A stretch of DNA of 64,000 nucleotides from Caprimulgus europaeus. Lineage: Eukaryota; Chordata; Aves; Caprimulgiformes; Caprimulgidae. Below the pieces are notes generated by a model, which saw only the letters and a program-made list of their open reading frames with translations, was not told where the DNA came from and did no database searches. The stretch lies in NCBI GenBank assembly GCA_907165065.1, contig OU015523.1:123554023-123618022 (forward strand). The letters run 5' to 3'. Position numbers and translations under genes: made by a program. The first letter of the stretch is position 1; each line of letters opens with the position of its first letter. This document shows, piece after piece, positions 47,193 through 60,097 of this stretch.

Positions 47193-49077
47193 TCTCCAAG
47201 CAGGAGATGGACTGATTGGAAGGACACATCTATCAACACAACTGATCTCAGCCAGTCTGGCTGGTTCATAAACACTGCAAAGGTTTTGGCTGATTCACTA
47301 CTCCTAGATAACACACTGGGGTCTTGCAGAAGAGACATCTACCAATAAAAAAATGGGAAGAAAAGAGAAAAAATTGGGTCTAACAAACAATGGGTCTGAA
47401 GTAGGGAGGGAAAAAAATATTCCAATCACTTTGGCTGCCAAGGTTTTGATGGTTAACCAGATGCTTCCTAGAGTAAGTCATTGCACATCTCAGACATATC
47501 TTATTTGATTACTGCAAAGACTAGGCTAATAGCTCTCTGCACACCTTATTAGAGAAGGCCATGAATGAGATTTCTGAGCTGTGACATGCTCCATTTACAA
47601 TTTAATTTAGCAGGTCAAAGCAAGTGGCAGAGAACATGTTATTGAAATCTGTGTTCCTGCTGGGGCTGCCGTAATTGAACTGTAGATCAACAGATGAAAC
47701 AAAGAGAAAGCCAAATCTCTAAAAATAACATTATTACACTTTGTAAAACACCTCGGCTCCCAGCCTCCAAAAACACAACCAGAAAGGGTCGTCAGGCAAG
47801 GCCACTAATTCCCTCCAGGTTTCAGGACTTGTAAACTTGTAAAGCTGAGGAGCAATTGGGCAAGTTTGAGTTGCCCAGGTAGCAAAGGGATAAAGGTATC
47901 CAAACCAAGGGGTAACCCATACTTCCCTACTCCTCCTTCCCCCCACCACACAGAGGAGCAGTTTCTCTCTAGGGAGACATCACTGAACAGAGATAAAAAT
48001 CTAACTTGCAACCCAGCAACTATATAAATCACAAAAAATGCTGGCAACTCTTGATGGCTCTGCAATGGGAATTCCTATATCATTCCAGAGATGGTGCACA
48101 GCTGGAGCCAGGGTTGTTTCTGGCTATTAGTATCCCTAGGGGACTTTCTGCAGCAATAATAATGTCCCAGCCCAGCTCTGCCTCCTCCAATTACATCCTC
48201 TCTCTTTCATTCAGCACAGAGGTAAACAAAAAATCCCTTAGGGAGCTTCTGATTCATGAGAAAACAGGACAGAGTGATAGGAGTTCCTCAATCTACTCCC
48301 CCCTACAGCATGATTTACTCTAGTTTCACAGCTCCTGATAATGTGTTTTTAATCTACTGGATCTTTCCCAAAGAATATAACCAGCGATATCCAGGACTTG
48401 TGACCATGTTACTGAAAGGATTCAAGTATCTAGAAGACTCTGGTGCATTCTACACCTATTACTGATGCTAACAACACACAATTCCCTTTTTCTTTACCAA
48501 ACACTTCACATATTTAGAGGTTGAGGGAGGCAGCTATCTTTTCTAGTCCAAATAGCTCCAGCTATTTCAATCTCTACTGATGAAGCCCATCCAGAAAAAT
48601 AAAATACAAAATTACAGCCCATTGCTCTTGCACAGACCAACTGGATGAGGCCCAAGCCTTGCCTGAAGTGGAGCACCTCGCTGGGCACAGCACTCCTGCT
48701 GAGCTCTCATCAGCATCAAGCAGCAGGAGGAATACATCCTTGATGCCTCCTGAGAACGTTCTTGCTGACACATCCCAGTCTCATGATAGTCCTTTGAGCA
48801 GGCACATGATGTTGTTGACTTGCATTCAGTTTATGGTTCAGCTTTAATTAAAGCACCAACATCCTGAGGCAATGGGTTTAAAGATTAAAAATAGGTTTAA
48901 TAAAAGCAAGTTTAATAAAAAGAAGGATGATGTAAGGTAACTAAGAAAACAGCCAATGAAGGCTGTTAAATGCAATGGCTTCAGCAGCATCTCTTACTCA
49001 AGAAATCTCAAACTGATTACCAGAAGGATGATCACTTCATGCACGTCCTGGAGGTTTTGGAAGGTCTTTCCCTAGTT
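47193..49077. other. Unique sequence
   Basis: About 1.9 kb; nothing recognised. Confidence 0.5.
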
Positions 49078-49740
49078 CACAGAATCACAGAATAGTAGGG
49101 GTTGGAAGGGACCTCAGGAGATCATCCAGTCCAACCCCCCTGCCAAAGCAGGTTCCCTACACCAGCTTGCACAGGAAAGTGTCCAGGTGGGTTTGAACAT
49201 CTCCAGAGATGGAGACTCCACACCCTCTCTGGGCAGCCTGGCCCAGGGCTCCGGCACCCTCACAGGGAAGAAGTTTTTCCTTCAGTTTCTCTGGAACTTC
49301 TGGTGTCCCAGTTTGTGCCCATTGCCCCTTGTCCTGTCACTGGGCACCACCCAGAAGAGCCCGGCCCCATCCATGTGGCCCCCACCCTTCAGCTATTGAC
49401 AGACATTGATCAGATCCCCTCTCAGGCTGCTCTTCTCCAGGCTGAACAGTCCCAGCTCTCTCAGCCTCTCCTCACACAGGAGATGCTCCAGGCCCCTCAG
49501 CATCTCTGTGGCCTTCACTGGACTCTCTCCAGAAGATCCCTGTCCCTCTGGAACTGAGGAGCCCAGAATTGGACACAACACTCCAGATGTGGCCTCAGCA
49601 GGGCAGAGTAGGGGGGGAGGAGAATCTCCCTTGACCTGCTGGCCACACTCTGTTTAATGCCCCCCAGGACACTGGTGGCCTTCCTGGCCACAAGGACACA
49701 CTGCTGGCTCATGGCCAAGCGTGCTGTCTGCCTCTGGTCC
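49078..49740 (-). mobile_element. CR1 LINE fragment, group B, very young
   Basis: Antisense copy starting TCACAGAATCACAGAATAGT. It is about 99 percent identical to 43389-43810 over the shared part and extends further 5', through GTGGCCTCAGCAGGGCAGAG to CTGGCTCATGGCCAAGCG. The minus strand encodes [11 protein letters not shown] and [12 protein letters not shown], with a frameshift near 49545. Confidence 0.94.
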
Positions 49741-51863
49741 CAGTTGGAAATAGGACATGTGGCTAGATGGGTTCTATACTAGGTGTGGAAAAGGTTGTTA
49801 GTCATTAAAAACCCCTAGACATCTTCAGCAAAGCTGTAGCACAACCACCCTGCATCTCAACAGGTCACTCATGCCAGAGGAAAAAGCTCTGCATTAGCCT
49901 TTGCTGATCCTATTTCTGTCCTGGCCCCAGACTGCTTTTGCAGTTTGTCCAGCTCAATCTAATCCCAGGCTCTGACGTGTCTCCAGCTCTTTCCTCTTTG
50001 GTGTTTACGAGTTTAATAAGCTTGGCTTTCATTAGCAAGAATGGCAGATAGGGATAAATATTCAGTATTTATCCTATTTAAAGAGAATTATGGGATTGCA
50101 GGAGTGTTTACAGGAATTCTGTTGTAAAATGCTCTAGTTCAGAGCAAACAGTCCTATCCCAAATAGTCTGATCAAGATGTCAAATGGATTCAAGGGCAAA
50201 TGGATGGACTGGGAGAAGAAATAGACAGTAAGCTGATTCCTTGGACAATTTATTTCCCTTGCTGCATTTTACTCTTGGCAGTAAATGTCTGCAAACATGC
50301 TACTTTGTCATGATGCTTGGCACAAAAAACCCCCAAGGGTTTCTTTGCTGGTTGAAAGGGTAAGAGCATCACCAGCCAGTGCTTTGAGATGAAAACCTGA
50401 CAGTAAGAGGCAATGGGTGCCATTCTTGATATCAATATGAGGTCTTCTACCTTCCCTTAAGACAGAAGACAGATATCCTTTGACTTTAAAGGAGTTGTCT
50501 TCAAAGGAGAGATGCATAGAAAGCGGGAGCAGATGTTCACAGAATGACCAGGAAGCTCACCCTGGTAGTGACAATCTGAAAGGACTCTTGTATAACACCT
50601 CAGATGACTTCCATTTGGGTTTAAGAAAGCCCTGCTTGGTTCCCTGTTTCATATGAACAACAGATACCAACATGTTGTACCTCCAAGACAAAGTGACAGG
50701 CTATGGATACGAAATCTGCCATCCCCAAAGCCAAGCTTGGCTCACAGTGGTCATTTTGGTCCACCTGCAGAGAGGGCCATGCCCACACCAGTAGATGCAG
50801 AAGTAGAAAGCTAAAACCAGGTGCAGCAACAAAAGTGGTGCAAAAAGGCAAGCCAGAATATTTCCCCACGTGGAAGTCCACATAAACTTGCTCTTCTCTT
50901 TCCATCAGGGTCACAACTAAGAAGCAATGAGAGCTTAAAAAAGCATTTCCAAGGGCAGACCATCCAGCTGTCCTGCCTGATGGGTCAGCTGGAGCCCAGC
51001 TGAGAACAGCAGCAAGGAAAGCTATAAAGCAGTAGGTATCTAAATACTTGTGTTATTCAGAAATCACTGTCTGGAAGGAACAAAACCAACATTAAGGGTA
51101 AGCAAAAGTTATTGGCTAATAAAAGCTGCAACAAAGAAGCTGAAGATCTGGCTCATGCAAGGTCCCTTTTCCACTTTCCAGCAGTTCTGACAAATCACAC
51201 ATCACTATTGTTGCAACTTAGCATTTTCTGTGATGTTTATAACTCTGGCATAGCAAAGTGAAATGATAGAACAGCAACTCAGCCACGCTTGTCTAGAGGG
51301 AAGCCACGAGTTTCCCCTGCAGCTATTTCCTTTCAGTACCCATCATCAGGACTAAAACACAAGCAGCCAATGTGCAGACAAGAGAAGTTGTTTCCATCTT
51401 GTTTTAAGCTGGAGTGAGAGCGTGATTGTTCTATACTTGTGTTGAAAAAGTCATTGCAACTGCTCTGTCTCCAGGTGCTTTCCAATGGCAGAGAAGCACA
51501 TGAACTGTTCAAATCCCAAAAGAATGGCACTGCCCAATTAAATCTATTTTTCTTCCTGATTCACCTTTCCAGAATCAAAGCAAACTTAACATTTCTGCTG
51601 AGATGTCCAGTGAGTGCCCCTAGAGACAATCAAAGCATGCTGGGAGGATGCTTTTTGGAGACAAACCTCAATGCATTTTCTGGCCATAAAATTGTTTACC
51701 ATTTCAAAAAAGGTATTTTAATCTCTCTTCTATTCTCACTTGGTAGAAATGGGAATAACTGTCCCTTTCATCAGGAGTTGCACATTGATTAAAGCACTTC
51801 AATTCCTCCAGTGGAAGGTGTTCCAGAAATAGCAAGTCTGCCATTCCACTGTTCCTGTACCTT
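49741..51863. other. Unique sequence
   Basis: About 2.1 kb. A 97-codon minus-strand open frame at 50621-50914 shows no known motif. Nothing else recognised. Confidence 0.5.
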
Positions 51864-52280
51864 AGAATCACAGAATGTTGTGAGTTGGGAAGGACCCACC
51901 AGGATGATGGAGTCCAACTCCTGTCCCTGCACAGGACAAGCCCAACATTCACACCATGGCCCTGAGGGCCTTGGCCAAATGCTGCTGGAATCTTGTCAGG
52001 CTTGGTGCCATGAACACCTCCCTGGGGAGCCTGTGCCAGTGCTCCACCACCCTCTGCCTCAAGAACCTTTTCCTCATGGCCAACCTCACCCTCCCCTGCC
52101 ACATCTTCCTGCCATGGCCTCTGCTCCTGGCGTTGGTGGCCAGAGAGAAGAGCTCAGTGCCTGCCCCTCCTCTGCCCCTTGGGAGGAAGTTCCAGACCAT
52201 GATGAGATCTCTTCTCAGTCTCCTCTCTTCCAGGTTTAACAACCCAAGTGACTTCAGCCTCTCCTCAGACACCTTGCTGT
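51864..52280 (-). mobile_element. CR1 LINE fragment, divergent subfamily
   Basis: Starts AGAATCACAGAATGTTGTGA with GGAGTCCAACTCCTGTCCCT, a 3' end unlike groups A to E. The minus strand is open for 107 codons (LLNLEERRLRRDLI, then KRFLRQRVVEHWHRLPREV), recognisably the CR1 C-terminus of another subfamily. Confidence 0.9.
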
Positions 52281-55200
52281 ACTGGAGAGTGTTTTCAAAG
52301 CAGCATCACAGCCACCCTGACTTCCCACTCTCCTTTAAGAGACTAACCTGAAGAGGACATTTCCTGGAAGTTCAAAAGAGCACTCACTGAAAATAACCCA
52401 GACAGTCAAAGTTCAAGGATTTTACTGGTTCACTGCTAGCTGGCTGTAAAACACACCAACCAAAAGTGCTGATCTTGCAGCTTCTCCTACATGACACTGG
52501 ACATTTTGTATGAGCAAACTGCTTTCACATCATCCCTTTGCACAACCCAACGTAGGTATTTAGCAAGTTGGAGATAAAGGCAATGTTCTGGCCAGGAGAT
52601 AGATGGACCAGATAGATATTGTGCATGGGAAAAACAGCTCAGAGAAGTATGCAGGCAAAGAATTCTCAAAGCAACACTGTTTTGGAACCTGGGATTTTAT
52701 AGACAACCAACAACATGGCTTTTGGATTCATATCTAGGATACATGCTAATAAAAAAGAATTCCAAGAAGAAGAATAGATCATGACATGGGTACTGCCCAC
52801 AGTGCCAACAATATCATCCTAAAAGATACTCTTACCAAAACCACACACAACCTCTTTCCTGCTGTGGAGGAGACTAAGTCAGTTGCTTCAACCCAAAATT
52901 AGGCACAACTTACATCATACCAAGGTATAAAGCCTCCATTCAATGATCCTTCACCAGCTTTCTCGTGGAGCAAAGGAATGTCTTTCCTTGACAGAGGTTA
53001 AGTCACAATTCACCCTCCATGATAAATAACAGCAGAGTTTAAGCTCTCCTCCACACTACCAAAGATTTAACGTTGAGGACTCTCTCTATATAGATCTATA
53101 TCAATCACTCACTTCCTCAGCTGTTCACAAGTTTAGAAAAAAAATAATTAACTGCTCACAAAGTTGCTTTTATTGGCATAAAAAAGGCTTCTTTATAGAG
53201 GAGTCAAAAGTGCCTTGGGCACCAGAGTGTGCCAAACAGCTCAGTAAGAGCAGGACTGGCCTCCTTGGGTGTAAATGTCAACTGGTGCAGCTAAGGGAGG
53301 AAAGGTGCAATTGCAGAGGCTGCAGTGTTTTGTGGATGTGCTGTCTCCTCCCTACACTGAGCAGAGTTGGAAAGGAGATTAATTATATCCACTTTATGCT
53401 TGTTTTCATCATCTTGGCACTGTGTTGCAACCCATAAAACTCACCTCCAACTCACAGATGATCTAGGCAACGCTTCCCTGACAGTTTAGCCCCTTGTGAT
53501 GAATCAGAGATGCAGGAGAAGAACCCAACCCATGGAGCTACACAAACAATAGGGTTGGGGGGGGAGGGGAGGAGGAGATCACAGCAACATCCCACCCCTG
53601 AAGCTCAGATCCTGGTATATCATCTTCTCTCTCCATCTTTTAGAAAGTGGTACCAGGCAATTTATCTGGCTGGTCTTTCATTAGTGCTCCCCATGATGGT
53701 TAATTGGAATCAAGTTGTTTCTTCATGGGTTATATCTCATATAGCATTAACTTATTCCCATATCTTACTGGACATCAAAAGAGAGAGGGCCATCAACTGA
53801 ATGGTGGGAGTTTCAGTCCAGCTGTCCCAGCTCAGCCTCATGTAATGGCCATGGGCTGCTACATCCATCAGAGGGTATTGCTCCTTTTCCATCCCAGCTA
53901 ATATGCAGGAAATTATGGTCTGCATGAAGCTTTTCAAGGCATAAGGTAACCCAGACAGGCCAATAATATCCCTGACATACAACCACAGAAGCTGGAGTAC
54001 CAGAGGAAGGGATAGTAGGACTCAACATCTAGAGTTTCCAGAGATCAGCTTAAGCCTTTCCAAACAGGCATTGAAACAGTCAAAGAAAGTCCTCACTGGA
54101 TATCATGTCCTTAATAAAAACTTCAGTGGAAGTGGCAGGGAGGTGAAACCCATCCAGGCATTAACAGCTCAATACATGGACATCTTCCAAGGTACTTTCC
54201 TCAAGGGAAAGAACCTTGCAGAGAGGTTGAGCAGGCAGCTTGGGCATGCAGGTTGCCACAGGCTTTTTTTTTCCCCACTTGAGAAGTTTAAAAGCAGTTC
54301 TTCAGTCTGTTTCTTGTTACATGATGGAAGGGAACCTTGGCAGAGAGTCAAGATGCTCTAAGGGCTGCTGACCACATTGCTATCAGAAGCAATTTTTTCT
54401 CCTCCTACTCTGTTCAGACCATGACAAATATCTTAGACTTGAAGGAATAACGAGGTGAGATAAATGCATGGTAAAGAGGAAAAATATATATATATTTGAT
54501 TTTATATTAATTTCATTTTTATCTCCCCCCAAAAAACCTTTCCAAACCATTTCTCTCCCTGCAAAAGTATAACTGGTTGTGCAACAAAACCCACAGCAGG
54601 AAAGCTCTCTGCACAGTCACTGAAAAGGCATCTGTCATCTCTGTGGGCTTTGACATCAAAATCCTTAAGTAGAAGATTGTATTCTTGAGGTAGATATTTT
54701 GGGGGGATGAATAGTCTACACCAGGACATAGTTCTGGCTTGTTAGGTAGGGTCTTTCAGGCCCTGAGCTCTTCAGTACATCTCACAGCACCTCAGTTTTT
54801 CCAGCGAGAAGGAAAGGTTACCCAAAATATTTCAATGAACAGCTACAGCAGTCATGGTTCATTAATTACAGCTAATTATATCATGGCATATTAGGGATAA
54901 GATACCTGCTTATGGCCAGCTTATTGTTCATGCTGATGATACAGTCAACACTGTCTACACAAAGCACAGGACAATGGAAAAGTAAAGCCTGATTTACAAA
55001 CCCCCCAGCCAAACACGAGGCTGTCACCCAGTCTGCCTGCAGGACAGCCATCCAAACAATAAAGGATTCTTTGTCACAGGAAATATTCAAATTATCTATG
55101 GAACATTGGCTCCCATTTCAGTGGAACTTCTAAATATAGCATGTGCAAAGCCATATTTCCGATTTTTTTTTGTTAATAGACGTGATAAAAATCCCTCTTC

Positions 55201-57567
55201 AGCAGTCAGGTTATTAATGCTTCAAGTCTGCTGAAAGAATATGATGGGTATTTTGCAGAGATGCATAAGGACTCTTTGTTCCTTCCTATCCAAAAACAAG
55301 ACAAGGAAGCTCAGAGGTAGGAGGTGCATCTGCTCTTTAAGTCTACAAGCTCAAGAGGAGACTCAGCTTGGATTTTTTCCAGTACCAAACATGCTGCAGC
55401 TATTAGGAGAGGCAAATAAAAAGAAAAGCAATAGCTCTAAAGCTAAGCACAAGCAGTAGCTCCCAAAGGGAAGCAATCTTTTGAATTTTCTGGTTGTATT
55501 TAATACCAAACTGGTTAGGTTTTACTACAAAACTCATTGCAGATTGAACTGTGAGCTTTGGTCACTGAAGCAAGGCAGCCCCAGGTCCCATCTCCTTGCC
55601 AGGCACAGCTGTCTAGCAGTCACACACACACAAACTCTGATTTCCAGTAACACAGGATTATTCCCCACCAATCTTCACTCAGAATCTACCTGAATTATTC
55701 AAACAAAGGCTCTTCCATCATCTCCCTTGACATTCTAACTCCAAATGATCTCCATTAGATGCTGAAAGTTCAAGGACTGCTAGCACCATCAACCCATGCC
55801 TGAAAGACAGCTGAAAATTCAATTACCACAAGGGGAATTTCCCAAAGCATCTGCTGGTTGTGTCCAGTAGCCCTGAGAGTAACACAAAGGATTGAGAGGA
55901 TAAAAAGATGGAGCCAGTTCCTGCCTAGCATTAGGGAAAAAAAATGTTTCCACCAGCAAAAAGGACATGAATCTTTGATGAGCAAAGCTTTCCTGCCAAT
56001 TGTTAATCCACTAAGGAAACAACGTCAAAACTGATTTCTCCAGCCAGGACCCCCATAAAAGTCCTACCTAATGCAATGATTGCACTATGCCATACAAAAA
56101 AAAAATATCAATAATAGTGTTCATAAATCACATGGTGGCAGCCTGAAAACAGGCTGTGACCACAGCCCAGCTTAATTTACAGTTGAGTTTGCAGGAGGTG
56201 AGAGACAGGAAAAAGGTGGAACGTTACTTCCTCCAACCTCAAATGAGGAAGCCACAGGGAGAACTACATATGGATGTTGGATTTCCAGCAAGAGAATTGT
56301 TGCCAGAGACAGGTGCTAAAACATCCAGTTTAGCCAAGTCTCCACATGCTGGACCATTTAAACAAGCAGATCAAGCTTGCTGGTCCCTTACATCATTGAT
56401 GTCATGTTCTTGGATACATCTTGGAGTACAACACCTCCCTTTAGCTTGACCCATCCATGCCTGAAAAATGCACCAAGGCAATGGAAAGGTGTCTCTGCTT
56501 GGGAATACACAAAGGCATAGGTTGTATGAATGGGAAACCATGAGCCAAATTGACTCTTCTCTCAGCCAAAGCTGATGGGTTTATTCAGTTTTAAGAACAG
56601 AACCAGTCCAGCCCAATTTCACACTCAATTCTGCTCATTGCCAATTGATTGTTCACTGAAAGTATTTATTCACCAGTCGTTTGCATGGCTGGGAAGACAG
56701 TGCCCTGGTGCTTTCTTCTCACTAGTGGTGGTCCTCCAACCCTTGTCCAGAGGTTTGGGTTATGCTCATTAGACAGACTGAAGCTCTCTCCTTGCATATT
56801 GCCTGCATTAGAAGGTCTCCTGTGAATGATTTGGACCTTCAGAGAAACTGGTAGATTTGTTCTTGTGGCTCCATCTTTTTCTTCTTTATATGTTTATTGC
56901 TGTCTGCAAAACTGAGTTAATTAGCATGTTGTGTTCCCCTGTGATTGCCATTTCACACAGCAGATGTGTACTCAGGAAACCCACAAGCCAGATGCAGTAG
57001 CTGCCTGGGATCATGCAAGAAAGAGTAGAAAATTAATGTGTCAGAATCACACCATAGCTTGGAGAAGAAGACTGAACTCTGAGGTTTTTGTTGGCAGGTA
57101 TTTAAAAAAAAAAAGCAAAAACAAAAATCAAACTCCACCATATCAAAATTAAGACCTACATAAAAAAAATGCTTTATATATATGTCTGGGTAATAAATGG
57201 ATTATGTAAGTCAGAACTGAATTAAATCAAGTCTCCTCTGCTTTGTCACAAGCTTGATATATAGCAAAAAATTAAGAGGTTTTCTTCTTTAACCTGTTGC
57301 TTGCACTGGTGGAGTAAAGACTTGAGCCTCCCTCTACCCCACCATTGTATGCAGGGAGGTCAAGGCACACAGTTAAATGTGAAGTCTTCCAACTGAGATG
57401 CTGTGTCCCTTAGATGGATTAGGAAGGGCTCAGTATGATAAGCCCATTATTTCTTCCAAGCTTCACCTTTTCAATAAACACTACCATGTAAATACCTCAA
57501 ACACCCACCTCTTAGAAGGTTCCTAGGTTAGAGTCAATAATTGCTAAAGGAGAGCCAGATGTTCCAT

Positions 57568-57669
57568 TTGGTGCAAAGCAACCTCTAAAAAACCCCCATC
57601 CTTGCACCACCTATGGATTGGTGCAAAGTGACCTCTAAAAAACCACCAACCCTGCACCAACTTGGGATT
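57568..57669. repeat. Two imperfect tandem 50-bp units
   Basis: TTGGTGCAAAG, ACCTCTAAAAAACC and TGCACCA recur with a 50-bp period. Each unit begins GGTGCAA and nearly ends TTGCACC or CTGCACC, so each could fold into a hairpin with a 7-bp stem. Confidence 0.85.
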
Positions 57670-58996
57670 CACAGGACTCACACAAATACTCTGCACAAAA
57701 CTTGGTTGCAAGGACTAAACATCTCCAAACGGCTTTGAAAGCAACAGGACATGACTTCAGAACAAGGTTCATGCCTGTGTTCATTAAGGCTTAACCAAAC
57801 TAGACCCATCCTTTCAGATCATTCAAGGGCTCTATTCCTCAAGCATATTGCAGACATCTCCACTGCACTGGATTGTGAATAACACAAGCATCTTGACCAT
57901 CTTCAGACTCTCAACTGATATTAGAGCTGTGTGGTCTGGGTGACTAACAGCTTTGGCCATGCTCCCCATGGAGCACAAGGACTCCTATCCTACTTTTATC
58001 TCACTTTAATATAAAAATTCCCAGGGGTTTCATCCACCAAACTGCTTCCCAGAAAGCATTCAAGAGCCACAAAGGAAGTTGTGCTCTGTCAGCCAATAAA
58101 TTTAAAGACCAAAAGGTAGAAATAAGCCCAATCTGAAGGGTACACAAGCATCCTCTCCATCACTGTCATCTCACTTCTATTTCCAAGTCTTCTCTCAGAA
58201 AGTCACCTCTCTCTAGCACAGAGATGTTGGAAAAGAAATCATATCATCACGTGGACAAGCTCATTCCTCCCCCTTAAGAGAAATTAGACAAGACATTCTT
58301 GGGTTGCTACAATAAATTCATGACCACAGGAGCACACTAGGAACAAAACAAGGTAATGCCAAATGAGATAAACCAGTTCATAAAAGCAATTGCACCATAG
58401 ATGTTATTGAGCTTATTAAACTGCTTCTAAATTATTAGGTTTGGCCTGTTATAACATGTGTGCCTGCCTTGAGCAATGATCTATAGGTTTATTGGATTCT
58501 AAATTAAAGTCAACAACTCTATCAGGGTATAAATTAAAAATCTGCTTTGGAAGCATAATTATCATAATGCCATAAACAGTGATATATGGCATTTCCTTTC
58601 TTTTATTCTTTAATACATTTAGGATACACTTTAATTTATTTTATGATAACAATTCTGTAGCATGAACATCTCTCTCCAACAGCATCTTTTTAACCAAATT
58701 ATCCTTCTGTGTTTGCTAAGAAAATACCCCACAAACTAGAACAAACTAGGGAGATATATAGAAGCAGGAGGCAAAAGATCCACTCTGCATGATGATAAGG
58801 AAGCAATGACAGCTCAGACTGAGGTCCAAGGGATTTATCTCCACCAATCCATTTGCCTGGTTGATGGAGAAGATCAGAGAGAAAGGGGAGAAATTTCTCC
58901 AAACAGTAATTCAGGAGCATGGTCAAATTTCACTGAAAAACACCAATTTGCTATGACACAGTTCAGGTTGATCTAGTTAAATCAGGAAAAAAATCC

Positions 58997-59021
58997 AATA
59001 ATAATAATAATAATAATAATA
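58997..59021. repeat. (AAT)n microsatellite
   Basis: Eight AAT units. Confidence 0.95.
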
Positions 59022-60097
59022 GATTTTGCCTTAGCAAATCCTGCTTTTATTGGGTGCTTTGAAGGAGCAAACCTGTCTCAATGGGCTAGACCAGCACGAA
59101 GAGGTGCTGGAAGTTGCATAGATACTTTGTTTAATTAGAGTGAGTACCTTAGAGATGTCTAATGAGTCAGAAAATTATAGGGAAAATTAGAAAGGAAAGG
59201 CAAGCAAGGAGGGACAAAAATACTGTAGTTTCCACCCTCTTCTTCCCTAGGTTTGGACCAGCATCTGCCAAGACTCGGGTGTTTATGTCAGGTTTCCATT
59301 TCCCCTTCCACATCTCTCATGAACCCAATGTGGTGCCTACAGCTTCCCACAACCCTGACTGTGGTCCATGTTAACATTGGGACTATTTGACCAGCCAAAG
59401 TACACTGCAAGCCTTTGCAGTTTCCCAACTTTGCTTCTCAGCTGAGGTCTGTCCAGCCACCACTGCCAGGGACAAACAGACATGAAAACCAAAGGCCTAA
59501 AGATGTGTTTGGAAACTTTTCATTAAGGTCCTAAATTTTTAACTAAGTAAAGTTGCTTTGTAGACTTGAATTCCCCCTAAAACTTGTCCTCTGGGGCAAA
59601 GACAGAGCTTTATTTGTCTCCTGAGGACTTAAGGCAGCATTTGAATCCATGGTAGACACTGGAAGGAGATTTACTGCTTGCTTAGTCCATAACCCAGCCA
59701 CCTCTCTCCTTTTTAGAAGACCACCCCAAGAATTCAGTTTATCTCATTTCCCACCACCCTGGGTTCCTGCTCAAGCTCAGTTTTGTTGTCTTCAACCACA
59801 GGGTGTTTGGTTTTTTTTTTCTTTTTTAGTGTAACATTCAAAGAAAACAATTCAGCCCTTTCCAAGGATGAACTGTCACCAGATGCTCCAGAGGGGAAAA
59901 AGTCACAGAAAAGCCAAAGGAATCGATAGATCTGTATCAAGGTTCAAATAGCAGCCAAGAAGTAATAAGAGCATCTTGAAAACAACTGTATTGAACAACC
60001 CTGTACACCAGAGCGAGGCAAGTGCCAGTAAACGGCTGAACTGATCTCCTCCAGCGAGGCAGACTGGCCTGGAGCAGTACCTTGATGATGTGCAAGT

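Larger units (their letters stand above)
52281..60097. other. Long repeat-poor stretch
   Basis: Nearly 8 kb, the longest CR1-free stretch of the window. It contains a short TA run (54486-54497), the 50-bp tandem pair at 57568-57669 and an (AAT)n run at 58997-59021. No exon with splice sites and a protein match was recognised. Such a gap could hold conserved regulatory DNA of the GDPD5 5' region, but nothing in the text proves it. Confidence 0.5.

Noticed and set aside
50621..50914. 97-codon minus-strand frame, overlapped by a 60-codon frame with a hydrophobic run
   Set aside because: No recognisable motif, no splice-site or family support, and open frames occur on both strands. Conservation in other birds would be needed to revive it.
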